The notes: generated by a model not told the origin, from the letters alone. A stretch of 64,000 nucleotides of DNA from Bilabrum cf. latius (GCA_965178125.1 OZ237773.1:434001-498000); one strand, 5' to 3'. Shown: positions 47,621-58,921, counted from the stretch's first letter. Made by a program: numbers and translations.

Positions 47621-48894
47621 TCACCTGCCCCCGTCAGCAGCGCCGCTCCCCCCGTCTTCCCCTCTCGCCTGTTCCTGTTCATGTACCTTCGCTTTTGCCT
47701 TGGCATTTGCCTGGGCCCCGAACATGGCCTGCAGCGAAGCGGAGCCCCCGGCCTTGGCGGCTCGAGAGGCCCGGGCGGAGGCATTGCGCTCCCGCTCTTT
47801 GACGCGGCTGGCAGCGCGGACTGCCTCCTCTCTGCGGTACAGTGCATTGCATTGCATTGCATTGCATTGGGGTGCAGGAGGGATGGGCGTTGGCGAATGG
47901 AACGGCGCACAAGCGAGAAAGCCAAGCGAGGCCGAGCAAATGAAGTGACGCCGTGTGGGCCGCTGTATGGACCGGCACTGCAGGCACGTCCCAATTGTCC
48001 CCGCCTGCTCCATGTGTCCTCGGCTTGACAACTCAACTCACGCGGCCTTGAGCGGGAGGTCCTCCCTCAGGAAATCGAGGGCCTGGTGTCGGCGGACTGC
48101 CCGTGCCACGTCTGCCTCGTGGACCTGTCTGCGCCTGCCGCTCGTGGCCTCAGTGGCGGCCCCTCTGGCGAGGCATTCCACAACGGATTCCTGCAGGGTG
48201 CATGGCATGGTACTGTCCAGAAAGAGAATGTGTGTCAAATGCCACTGGCAGAGGGGGTCAAGGGGCGAGCCGGTCGGGATCGGTGCTTCGACAGATGAGC
48301 GCCGCTGCTGCACTCTCTCACTGCTGCCTTCGCGAGCAAGAACACTGCTTCCTTCGAGACCGTCTTAACGTCTGCATCGGCTTTCAGGACTCGTTTGACA
48401 CGGGCGATCGGGAAAACAGTGGTGTTTTGCTCATCGCCCTGCACCGCCGCCGCAGAGGCTTTCACGACTGGGCCATACTTGGCCTCGTACTGCTTCATCT
48501 GCTCGGTGTACGACACCCGCATAACGTCTACCTCCTCTTGAAACTTCTGTGATTGATGGCCAAGAATGAATTAGGCCGCGTGCTCGGGTGTTACAGGCAC
48601 GCATGAAGTCGACCAAGTATGTTGATGCGAACTCACCGCTCGTGCAGCGTCATCGAGAGCCTTCCATTCAGCTCCAAGCTATTTTGCAACATCCGATACC
48701 CCAAAAGCTGCGTTAAACCGCAAAAATGTGATAGATCAGTGCATAAAAGGAGAAATGTAGCCACGAGATATAGAAAAATTGAAGAGTAGCTCACCAGGAT
48801 TGCTTTTCTTTACATCCTGCCTTCTAGTCGAGCAAAACAAGAAAAACGCTGTTGGTGGTTTCTTTGGCGGGGCAGGAGCCTCCGTTGCAGCCAT
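47621..48894 (-). CDS. HMG-box plus histone-fold (NF-YC/CHRAC-like) fusion protein, 251 aa
   Basis: Five exons: 48795-48894, 48637-48707, 48322-48546, 48042-48190, 47621-47831; introns 87, 90, 131 and 210 nt, all GT-AG. The N-terminus is an HMG box: PPKKPPTAFFLFCSTRRQDV, NPAFGVSDVAK-TAG-LGAEWKALDD, AARAKFQEEVDVM. TAG 48679-48681 sits in the VAK-x-LGE position where Lys/Gln is usual. A histone fold follows: FPIARVKRVLKADADVKTVS, EAVFLLAKAAESVVECLARG, RRRQVHEADVARAVRRHQAL, DFLREDLPLKAA, as in NF-YC, DPB4/POLE4 and CHRAC-15. The tail is Ala/Lys/Glu-rich. The exon-4 donor GC-gtgagt removes a potential TGA and is supported by phase. Likely a chromatin or DNA-polymerase-epsilon/CHRAC-type accessory subunit; the domain pairing is unusual. 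Confidence 0.82.
47844..47868. repeat. (GCATT)5 microsatellite in intron 4 of the HMG/histone-fold gene
   Basis: Five perfect pentanucleotide copies lie 13 bases upstream (gene sense) of the splice acceptor at 47832. Confidence 0.9.
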
Positions 48895-49101
48895 CCTTCA
48901 ACGACACTACACGCCAACAATTCAAATGTTTGTTTGTGTGTGGTTCCGCTAGTAGAATTGCGCGGCGTAGGCACGAAGCAGTCGGATTCGGAATGAGTAC
49001 ACTGTTGGCAAAAACTGGAGCTGCCGAGAACGCAGCAGATTCCCCACTGATCACCAGTTTTTTTACTGTATTAAGTGCCTCAAGACTTTGTATTGGTACT
49101 C

Positions 49102-51147
49102 ATGGAGTTTTGTCCGTACGAAAAGATGCGGCACATCATCCCTAGGGGAGTCCCAGAATCCGCACCGTTCGCAGTGCTAGAAAAGATTCATGGTGCCAAC
49201 ATGTAGATTATCGCATCGCTGTCGGGCAGCGAAATTTCCATCGGATTTGCAAGTCGGAGGAAGCTATTGGCAGATGATGCGAGCTTCTTTGGATTCTAGC
49301 CGCTCGCAGCCAAGCTTCGCAGCCCAATGACTGCGCTCGCTAGAACCGTCCGGAAGGCCATGGCATCGGCCGGCATCGACATCGTTCAGGTATCTGCCTA
49401 TGGTGAACTGTATGGTGGTGTTTGGCCTCGGTCGCTTGGTGGCTCTGACAGGCACTGCCAGGCGGTCCAGACGAAGCCTCTCGTGTACTACTCGCCGGGG
49501 CACCACTGGAGCGGGTTCGACGTGACGGTGCATCTGGCCCCGGGAGAAGGAGAAGGAGAATCTGTTGTTGTGGGAGGGGCTACCGGGGATGGAAGTTCAC
49601 CTGAAGGCGCCGCGGACCCACTGGCAGCCTCGCTGGCAGGGGAGGGCAAGGCACTGCTGGGGACAGGAGCAAGAGCAGGGGCAGGGGCAAGAGCAGGGGC
49701 AGAGGCAGGGGCAGGGGCAGGGGCAAAGGGTGGCACCGCCGACTCCGACTCCGGTTCAGATACCGATTCCGAATCCGGCCGGCAGTTCCTGGACTGGCCC
49801 GTGGTGCGAGCCCTCTTCCGCCGGGCGGGCTTGCGGACCCCCCCTGTGCTGGCTGGACGAGCCACGCGGGGGGAGGCGGCCGGTTGGGAGCTGCCGATGG
49901 AGAGCCGGGTGCCTGCAGTGCACTGCGGCGGTGAGGGGCTGCCGGCGGACATCGAGGAGGGCAGGGACGCAGAAGGGGTGGTGGTCAAGTGCTGGGCAGA
50001 GCGGCCTGGGCAGGGGCTCCCCCTGGAGTGCAGGCGGGCGATGGCCAAGGAGCTGGCGGTGGAGCTGGGCGAGGGGGCTGAAGGGCGGGAGTACATGGCC
50101 GCGCTTGGTGTGAGGAGTGAGGGAGCGGCAGCGGCGGAGGCGCAACCAGCAGGTGGATCAGGAGCTAGTGACGCAGATGCTGACTCGGGCGCATCGGACA
50201 GCAGTGGGCACCGAGCCATCGCGCCGTGGTTGTCTGCCATTCTGGGCATGCGGCGGGGCAAGAAGCCCCCCGCCCGGATCGTGGCCAAGATCAAGTGCGC
50301 CCGCTTCGAGGAGGCGCACGGGGCGAGCTGGAAGGGGGCCGCTGGAAAGGGGGGGGTGTTCCCCGAGGGGTGCGGCCCCGACGTGGGGGGCACGGGTCTG
50401 GAACGCGATTTGCTGCGGGAGTGCACTCGGCGGCTGACCGATGGGCGACTGGGGGCGTGTCAGAGCAAGGTGGATGCCCCCCCTGAGGGGGCGCGGGGGG
50501 CGGTGCTGGGGGTGCTGGCGGGTAGGCTGCAGGACTTGGAGGAGAGGAGAGCGGCGAGGGCCAGGGGGCGGGGCAAGGGGAAGGGCAAGGGCAAGGGGAA
50601 GGGCAAGGGCAAGGGGAAGGGCAAGGGCAAGGGGAAGAAGGGGAGCAAGGCAGCTGGTGGCAGCGAAGGCACCGTCACTGGGCTGCGCGATGGTGCTGAC
50701 TTGGACGCGTTCGATGCTGCGGTGCGGGCGGCGGGGCCTCTCTCGGTGGAGGCCTGGGGTGCATCGCATGGCGGCGCAGAGGCGGGCGGGGGTGTATCGA
50801 GATGGGTGCACTGCATGGCGGTGGAGGTGGGCAGCGACCTGTAGGGGGAGCTGCTTGCGGGGTATCCTGGCGAGATGGGCAGGCTGCAGGGGGCGGAGGA
50901 GAGGGAGAGGGAGAGGGCGGGGGAGTTGGCCGGGGAGGAGGAGGAGGGCGTCGCCGGGGGTGATGCGGCAGCCGGGGAGGAGGGGGGTGAGGAGGGTGCG
51001 GAAGAGGCACCGTGGGTGCATGCCTGGCGGTCCATCGAGGAGGGGCTCCGGGGGGATGAGGGTGCGGGGCTGTCGCCTGCCCTCGCCAAGGGGATGGTGC
51101 TGCCGTTCTTGGAGGCACTGGCTGTGTACCTGGAGCCTGTGGAGTGA
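49102..51147 (+). CDS. ATP-dependent RNA ligase, T4 Rnl2 type, with low-complexity insertions, 681 aa
   Basis: Intronless as modelled; ATG 49102 to TGA 51145-51147. Nucleotidyltransferase motif I is EKIHGANM-TAG-IIASLSG with catalytic Lys28. Rnl2 relatives read EKIHGTNF followed by a polar residue, so TAG 49204-49206 lies inside the active-site motif. Then come SRRKLLADDASFFGF, the motif III-like SAYGELYGGVWP (about residues 97-108), motif IV EGVVVK (about 290) and motif V RIVAKIKCARFEE (about 393-405). Insertions include an Ala/Gly repeat (about 49668-49730), an acidic Asp/Ser block and a Lys-Gly repeat (about 50570-50640). The acidic C-terminal region is unlike T4 Rnl2. Other TAG codons 49297-49299 and 50842-50844. 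Role: sealing nicked RNA, for example in repair or editing. A short 5' exon could be missing. Confidence 0.87.
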
Positions 51148-51311
51148 TCTATAGATGATGGACCCTTTGTGCCGGCCTCGCCTGGGATCAGACTTGTCAT
51201 ATTTAGGCGCCGCGAGTTGAGTTCCGCAATCAATGCAGTAGATCTACCGGGCACGAATAGTCCAACCAAATTGACTGCAACGTTCAGTATCGTGGGAATG
51301 CGCAAGTAATT

Positions 51312-53600
51312 ATGGCTTCTAGTAATGTAGATAAGCTGGAACGCGAGCTAGATGGTGCCTAGCCAGTCAAGATTGCATATCAAGGAGACCACTGCGGCAC
51401 TTCGGTGCTTCCTGGCCCTCCAAATGTTCGGAACATCATCATGTGTGAACTGTCGGAACGATTTGCTTATTATGGTATGAGAGCTATCCTGGTCCTATAT
51501 CTGGTAGACAAGCTTGGCTTCAGCGAGGCGCAAGCCACGGCTGCGTTTCTCTACTGGTCGGCTGTCTGCTACTTCGTCCCGCTGCTCGGCGGTATCCTAG
51601 CAGATTCGTTCCTCGGAAAGTACATGACTATCTTAAGCTTCACTGCGATATACTGGACGGGAACTGTGACTCTAGCAGTCTCTGCCCTCTTTGACAGCTC
51701 CGTGCTTGCCTTCTTGGGCCTTGCGTTGATCGCGCTTGGCACGGGTGGCATCAAGCCCTGCGTCGCCGCCTTTGGCGCGCTGCAGGTTCAGTCGCCTGCC
51801 TGGATCCGCGTGCTGCAGAAGCGTCGCAGGGACGCGGAGCCCGGTGAGGAACCCCCTTCGTCAGAGGAGGAGGAGCGCAGGTACTTTTCGGTGTTTTATT
51901 TCTCCATTAACACGGGGTCTGTCGTGAGCTACATCGTCGTGCCGTAGCTAAGGGAGCACGTCGGATTCCCTGCCGCGTTTGGACTGACGGCCGTGCTGCT
52001 GGGTGCCTCCTTGCTCGCCTTCTGGTGGCCCCGCCTCGAGTACCTCATGGACGAGCCCAAGGGCAGCGTGGTGGTCGAAGTGGGGAGGGTGATTTCGGCT
52101 GCCTGCGCCGCCCACCGCAGGAGAAGGGGCGCGTGCTGGTGCTGCTCCTGCTCGCGGGCAGACGACACCGGCTTGGACTCAGGCGCAGATGCAGCGGGCC
52201 AGCCCCTTCCCCTAGATGTCCCCAGCTCGGCCTCCTCCTCCTCCCCCTCCTCCTCCTCTTCTTCGGCAGCACCGGGCACTGGTTCGGGTGAGGCGCGCGG
52301 TGCCGCAGTGGTGGGTCTGGTGGACGCCGAGGCGGGCCAGGGAACAATTGCAGCGGGCGAGGAGAAGCGAGAGAGAGGAGTAGGAAGAGGAGGCTCCCCC
52401 GCGCACCCGCCCGCCGATGGATTTGTTCCCTCAGGTCGGGGCCAGCGCTCGGGGGCTCCGCAGCTGCCCACCACCATGTCAGCCTCTGGCCGTCTTGCTG
52501 CCCCGGCGCTCACTGACGCCTCTCCGCTGCTGCGCCCCACCACCGCGAGCGGAGGTGCATCGCACGGCAGCGCGGACCCGGTGCTGGCAGGCCGGCAGGA
52601 GGACGAGGAGCTGGCCCGTGAGCTGGCCTAGCACAGGGCCCGGCTGAGGGACCAGGCGGGCTGGCTGAACGCAGCGCGGGGCGAGATGCCCGACTGGCTG
52701 GTGGAGGCCACTGCCCAGGTGCTGCAGATCCTGCCAGTGCTGCTGGTGTTCATCCCCTTCTGGACTCTGTTTGACCAGCAGGGGGCCACGTGGACACTGC
52801 AGGCCAAGCACATGAAGCTGTACGGGCTGCAGCCGGACAACATCGGCGTGCTCAACCCGATGCTGTGCCTGGTCTTCATCCCGCTCTATGAGAAAGTGCT
52901 CGTCCCAGCCATGAACGCCTGCAAGCACGTCGTCCATGTCACTCCATTGCGGCGCGTTGGGGCCGGCATGCTGCTGGCAGCTGGCTCCTTCACCCTGGCC
53001 TACTTCGTGCAGCTGCTGGTAGACCGCTCCTCGGATGGTGAGGTGAGCGTGCTGCTGCAGGTGCCACAGTACGTCACCATCACCTTTGCCGAGATCCTGG
53101 TGTCACTCACCGGCCTGCACTTTGCATTCTCCCAGGCCCCCGCCAGCATGCAGGGGACCATCCTGGCCTTGTGGTACGCGGCCACAGGGCTAGGAGACTT
53201 GCTCGGTGGCGTGCTGTACACGGCCTTCGAGGATCTGCCCCAGTCCACGCTCTTCCTGATATGCGCGGGGCTGATCGCAGTGGCCTTCCTGGTGCACCTG
53301 GCAGTGTCCGTGCCGTACAAGCCCAGGCCCAGGCTGTCGGATCGGGCCCAGGAGCTGCTGGACAAGCAGAAGGAGGAGGAGGCCATGGAGGGCGGGCATG
53401 GAGGCATGGATCGAATGGAGGAGGACGGTGACGATGATGATGGAGAGAGCGTGTCTGGGATCTCAATGGCGGGCATGACACGCGGGGAGCGGGGGACTGC
53501 TGCGGGGGCGGGGCCGGACGCATCCCCGGCGTGGTCCGTAGGACGGGAGGAGGGGGGCGGGGACAGGGGCAGGGGAGGGTACGGCAGCGGCAGCGGGTGA
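51312..53600 (+). CDS. Proton-coupled oligopeptide transporter (POT/PTR/SLC15 family), 762 aa
   Basis: Intronless; ATG 51312 to TGA 53598-53600. Family motifs: NVRNIIMCELSERFAYYGMR (the ERFxYYG signature), the first-half segment AATAFLYWSAVCYFVPLLGG, GLALIALGTGGIKPCVAAFG, and FYFSINTGSVVSYIVVP. TAG 51945-51947 then precedes LREHVGFPAAFGLTAVLLG, the next helix region. The second half includes FIPFWTLFDQQGATWTLQAK and LTGLHFAFSQAPASMQGTIL. A hydrophilic Ser/Glu-rich loop of about 210 aa joins the halves and contains TAG 52629-52631; TAG 51360-51362 is near the N-terminus. It imports di- and tripeptides or nitrate-type solutes with protons. All three TAG are needed to join the 12-helix transporter. 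Confidence 0.93.
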
Positions 53601-53790
53601 GGGTGGGGAGATGCACCGGCTTTTTATTAAGAGGCGGATAGGTGGTGCATATCAGTGATCTAGGCGATGCATGGCATTCTATTTAGTGATTGAATGCTAT
53701 GTGCCGACTACCTGGTCTCGATGGCCTAGGCCTAGACCGTCAATCTGTCTTCACGCAAAGATGTGGTTCCTCCTCCGCTGCCCCACAGGC

Positions 53791-54729
53791 TCACCCCTTG
53801 GCCTCCCTGGCCCGCTGCCGAGTGCGCGCGGCCTTGTCCGCCTTCATCCTCTCGAGCCGCTGCTGCTGCTCCAGCTCCCTCTTGACGTTCTGGTAGCGCT
53901 GCAGCAGCCGCTCCAGTGCGATCTGCCGCTGCCTCTTTTGCTCACCCTTGCCCTACTGAATGCGTTTCTTGAGTGCCTCCAGCTCGAGCCTGAGCTTCTG
54001 CTTGAAGCGCATCTCCTTCTGGTACATGTCAGCCTGCCGCTCGTTGTTCCACTTCTCCTCCTCCCAGGACATCAGCTCGTCGGCTTTCTGCTTCATCTTC
54101 GCGGCTTCTTTGTAGTGTTTCTACTTTGCAAGCGTTTCCTGGATTTTCCTGAGCTCCAAGTACTCGCGCGAGTGCCGCGGGATGCTGCCTTTGGCAATGA
54201 GTCTCTGCTGGAAATCGCGCAGCTCTGCCGCATGCCTCTCCTTCATCGCGAGGATCAACTTCGCAGCATTTTCTTCGTATTCTGCCATCTTTTTGTCCCA
54301 AAGCAAATTGAACTGCTGAAATTCTAGCATGTGGGCCTCCTCAATGCCTAGCCGTTCCGCCAACTGCCTGGCACGAAGGGCCTCCCTCCTTCGGTTCTCT
54401 TCGTGCACCCGCAATTCATCCAGGCGTTTTCGTGCAATCTCGGCTTCAGTGTATTTTCCCAGTTTTTCGCAATTTCGTCTGTGCTCTTCCAAAATATTGA
54501 TGAAATCTTGCACAGCCTCGTCCTCGAACTCCAAGTCAGCAGCTGATCGGGCGGCACCTGTGCCACCCCCAGCCGGGTAGCTAGCTTGCATACTATACCC
54601 GGATCGGCCCATTGCGCTTGCACCCCCTGTGGCAGCCCCCCCCGAAGACACAGGAGGTAAAGCGACTGCGCCTGCAGACCCTCCTCCGCCGCCGTATGGG
54701 ACCATGTCGCCGCCACCGTACCTTGCCAT
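53791..54729 (-). CDS. Conserved coiled-coil protein, 312 aa
   Basis: Intronless; ATG 54727-54729 to TGA 53791-53793. A Gly-rich N-terminus of about 60 aa is followed by nearly continuous charged helix, with segments seen in an uncharacterised eukaryotic family (MLEFQQFNLLWDKKMAEYEE, YLELRKIQETLAK-TAG-KHYKEA, LKKRIQ-TAG-GKGEQKRQRQ, LERLLQRYQNVKRELEQQQR). TAG codons 54121-54123 and 53953-53955 both lie inside heptad-rich coiled coil, where Gln is unremarkable. I know similar sequences from plants and protists but not a proven function; a cytoskeletal or trafficking role is a guess. Divergent from the AAA gene (229 bp). Confidence 0.78.
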
Positions 54730-54958
54730 AGAAACAATACCGATAAGTTACAGAAAATAGGAGCGTGGCAAAGATGCGAGTGGTTGATTACGATTTGTGG
54801 CGCAGTTGCAGCGTCGCCCGCGACCGGATTTGTGTGACAAAAGGCCACGCTACAAAGCCAGAAACTAGGCACGCTAGAAACATACCGGACCAGCCATATC
54901 TTCATTAAATTTGTATAGGATATCGTTCCTTTTACTGTTCTGGTGCGTGCTGGACGTC

Positions 54959-57900
54959 ATGAGCGGTTCCTTTGTGGATTTATTGAGCTTGGTTGCTCCA
55001 CTGCAACTGCGAGACCGACACACCGATGATTTCGAACCAGGAGCCTCAATCGTAACACTTGAGCAGCTGGATCGTGTCGACTAGTAGCTATCGCATGTAT
55101 GCTCCAGAGATTGCGATTGGCATGCAGGGGACGTGATGCTAGCGATGCCGGTGCCATCAGCCGTGTTGGCTGGTGTGGCCATCCTGCACCCCAGGACCCG
55201 ACCGCGCGTTGAATTGCCCGACCATCGCTCAACCTCACTTCAAACATCCGTGTGGGCGCGTCCCCCCGAATCCATGCGGTTGTCTAGCGCTGGCATGCTC
55301 CGAATGGCATCTTCCTCCCAGGTTCGTCCAGCTACTGCCATCGATGTGGAGCTGTGGGCCGGACAGAGGGAGCACCAGCGGGCCGATGCGCCTGCTCAGT
55401 ATTCACGAGTGCCATAGCTGGAGCGCCGCATCGCATGGACGGCTCTCCGGATGCTGCTGCTGGACCTGGTCCTGTGTCCCGGCTGCCTCGTGGCCCTCCC
55501 CTCCTCGCTGCTCAAGCGGGTGTGTCCGCGGCTGGAAGGTCTGCACATGGGCAGGACAGACGAGATTTAGTAGAGTGCTGGAGGTTCGAATGGGGCTGGT
55601 GGTGCCCGCGTGTTCGTTCGGGTCACTGGCGCCTCTCCGGGGCAGTCGAGGGGGGCAGGAGGCGGGATGGGGATGGTGAGGGTAGGGCGGGACACTTCGG
55701 TGCTGTACACTAATAGGAGCGCTGGGGGGGTTCATGCAGAGGGTGGTGAAAGAGGCAGCACCACCACATCATCATCATCATCACTATCGTTGTTGTTAGC
55801 ACAGGCTCCTCCTTCCATGTCCCGGGCCTGGGACCCGATGGCTCCATCGACTGCCGTGGTGGGGCTGGCAGAGCCCTTGGCCCGTATGCGGGCGCTGGCA
55901 ATGGGTCCGCTGATGTGGGGCCGCAGATTGTTGCCACCACACTTGCTCCGAGGTAGACCACAGCACGTACCGTCTTGCACTGCACTTGTATCTGGGCCTG
56001 CGGGGAGTGGGAAATCGGCTCTTATCCGAGCCATCGCGAATGAGGCATGGGCGCTTGGAATTGCTGTGCGACTCGTGACGGTGCAGTGCGCTGCACTCAT
56101 GGGAGGCCGCATCGGGCAGGCTGAGACTGCCCTGACCCGGGCCTGCAAACGGGCTGCAGCGTTCCTGGAACACTGTGGGACTGGAGGGGCGGGCGCTGGA
56201 GCCGAGGCAGCACCGGTGGTGGTAGGGGGTGACACCAGTGGAGCGGGCGGGAATGCAAGGGATAGGGAGGATGTGACAGGAGGGTGGTGGCCCCTGGGTG
56301 CCAGCGTGCCCACTCGTCACGATCGAGGAGGGTCAGGCTCAGGGTCAGGCTCAGGGTTTGCCTGGGTGCATGCCGCATTCCCGTCAGACGGTGTGGTGGT
56401 GGAGGACTTGGTGCCTAATTTGCATGGGGTGGGTCAGAAGCAGGGGCAAGGGTAGTCTCCAGTGGATGGCCCGAGGCTGTCCATGCTGGTGCTGGAGGGC
56501 ATCGATGCGATCGCTCCCACCGGGCTGGGCAGCTGCCTGGCAGCAGTGGACTCCCCCCAGGCAGCGGCAGCCAGGGCCAGCGTAAGGCTGGTGCAGCTGC
56601 TGCGGGGTGCCAAGGCAATGGCGCGCATGCACCACCGTGAGAGTGTTGGGGCGGTTGGGAGCAGGCAGGGGGAAATGAAGGCCATGGCCGAGGAGACGCT
56701 GGATCGACTGCTGGCTGCTGCCCACGGTATTCCCGACGGAGGTGTGACGAGTGCGGCCAGTGGTCGACCTTCTCCCGGTCAAGGGTCGCCAATGTCCGTG
56801 TTTGCGGGCCTGGATCCTGCCGGAGACGCGGCTGCAGATCCAGTGGGGCGGTGGGAGCACCTGCAAGAGGAGGGCAGTGCCTGGCAGCAACCAGCGGAGG
56901 AGGGCAGTCGTGGCATGGACGGTAGGAGAGGGGCCGAGGCAGAGGATGCATCGGGTGAATGCGACGAGTGGGCCTCACAGCAACTGAGACACATGGCGGT
57001 ATTTGCCACAGCCCGTGGAGCACAGGAAGTGGCACCACTGCTGCGCGGGCAGGAGGGGCTGGAGGAGGCCGTGGAGCTGCCCGCCATGGGCCCGGACGAG
57101 AGAGCAGAGGCCCTCGTGGTGTTTGTAAAGAGGGGTTGCGTGCGGGGGAGTCGGGGTGGGGGAGGAGGAGATGGAGATGGGGGTGATACTATGCCTCCCG
57201 GTCTCGAGGCGTGGCTCCGATCGTTTGCGGCCTCGCTGTCGGGGTACAGCGCGGCGGAGCTGAAGGCCCTCGCCGCTGCTGCCCTCAGGAGACACCAGGG
57301 GGGAGAGAATCCGAGAGAGGGGGCTGGCGGGGGGGCTGGCGGGGGGGCTGGAGGGGGGGCTGGAGGGGGGGCTGGAGGGGGGGCTGGCGGGGGGGCTGGT
57401 CGAGGAGAAGAACAAGAAGCCGATGGTCCACACCGCGGTGTAGAAGGCGAGAGCGAGAACGACGGCGAGAACGAGGGTGAGGAAGGGAGCTGGCTTGACT
57501 TGCTGGATGAGGCCGGGCCAGTGGCAGCGGGCGGTGACACCGACCTGCCTGCAGGAGCTGGACACGTAGATGATGCAACAGGTCCTGCATCTCTTTGGCC
57601 AAGCCGGGACGCATTTGAGACGGCCGCCGCGCACGACGTGCGCCCCGCAGGCGTGTCGGCGTTGGGGCGTGGGGTATCGGCCGTGTCCTGGTCCTAGGTG
57701 GGCGGCGTGCGCGGGCTTAAAGAGGCCGTGCAGAGGGCGATCGAGTGGCCCGTGCGGCACCGGGGCATCTTTAAGCTGCTTGGGCAGAGTCCACCCCGCG
57801 GGGTGCTGCTGTTTGGGCCTCCAGGCTGCTCCAAGACTCTGCTGGTGCGGGCTGCGGCGCAATCGGCCCGCGTGCCATTCTTCTCTCTGTCCGGCGCCGA

Positions 57901-58807
57901 CGTGTTCTCCAAGTACGTGGGTGAGACGGAGAGGACGCTGCGGTCCATCTTCCGGCGGGCCCGGGAGGCGGCCCCCTCGGTGCTCTTCTTCGACGAGGTG
58001 GATGCGGTGGTGGGCGGCAGGGCGGGGGCGGGGGCGGGAGGGGGCAGCGGGGAGTCGGACGGGGGTGCGTCCGCGGGCGTGCTGGCCACGTTCTTGACTG
58101 AGCTGGATGGGGTCGAGCAGTCTGACGGTGTGACGGTGGTGGCGGCCACGAACAGGCCCGAGCTGCTGGATGCTGCCCTGCTGCGGCCCGGGCGACTCGA
58201 CCTGAGGCTCATGGTGCTGCCGCCCGAGGGGGCCGCCGAGCGACTCGAGGTACTGCGGGTGCACTGCACGAAGCTGCCCCTGGACGAGGACGTTGACCTC
58301 AACGAAGTGGCCGCTGCCACGGCGCGCTTCACGGGTGCAGAGCTGGCTGCAGTGTGCAGGGAGGCGGGGCTGGCGGCGCTGCGCAGGACCATTCGGGAGA
58401 GGGAGTCAATGGAAGGGCAGGGGAGCGAAGAGGGTGCCAGTGTGACGAGCGCTGGGAAGCCGTGGGCAGACCTCGCTGCTGGTGTGACGAGTGAGAGGGG
58501 TGCAGATGAGCAGGCAGCCACGGCAGTGGGCCCCCCATCGGTTCGGCGGGAGGACTTTCAGCAGGCGATTGAACGGTCAGCTCCACTGTTCGGGGGCCCC
58601 GGGGGAGAAGCCCGTCTCAGGGCCGAGGTGGCGCGACTGAGGCGGTTCCAGGCGGGGGATGCGGGGGGTGCAGGGGGGCCGGGTGTGAGTGCCATGCTGG
58701 GGGAGGCGGGGGTGGCGGCAGGGGGAGCGGTCGGGGCGGGAGCTGGTGGATCTGGAGCGGATGAAAGTACGCAGGGCAACAGCAAGGGTGAGGGTGAGGG
58801 TGAGGGC

Positions 58808-58842
<35 letters not shown>

Positions 58843-58921
58843 CGAGGCCGCAGCACCATCCGGCTCGTGGGCAGCTGTTGCCCGAGGCGATCCTGGAGAT
58901 GGAACAGACCCCTGGGCATGA
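54959..58921 (+). CDS. AFG2 (SPATA5/SPATA5L1)-like double AAA ATPase, 1320 aa, 7 in-frame TAG
   Basis: Intronless; ATG 54959 to TGA 58919-58921. D1 has a Walker A (SGPAGSGKSALIRAIANE, about residue 342) but a degenerate Walker B region (LSMLVLEGIDAI). A long low-complexity spacer (GGGA repeats, acidic tract) leads to D2: WS-TAG-VGGVRGLKEAVQRAIEW, Walker A GPPGCSKTLLVRA with the GCSK spelling typical of AFG2, SGADVFSKYVGETERTLRSI, Walker B VLFFDEVDAV, sensor AATNRPELLDAALLRPGRLD and the C-terminal FTGAELAAVCREAGLAAL. TAG 57695-57697 is in the W-x-(D/Q)-(I/V)GG motif. Others: tandem pairs 55082-55087 and 55568-55573, then 55415-55417 and 56453-56455. AFG2 proteins release shuttling factors from pre-60S ribosomes. 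The stop lies inside the first unit of the 57-bp repeat. Confidence 0.85.

Noticed and set aside
48038-48040. TGA here as the end of the HMG/histone-fold gene
   Set aside because: It is part of a strong donor (GC-gtgagt). Splicing to 47831 continues the frame with gene-like sequence to TGA 47621-47623, although a shorter isoform remains possible.
56975-58264. A 429-aa reverse frame opposite the AAA ATPase
   Set aside because: Antisense shadow of high-GC coding DNA; the plus strand has clear AAA motifs.
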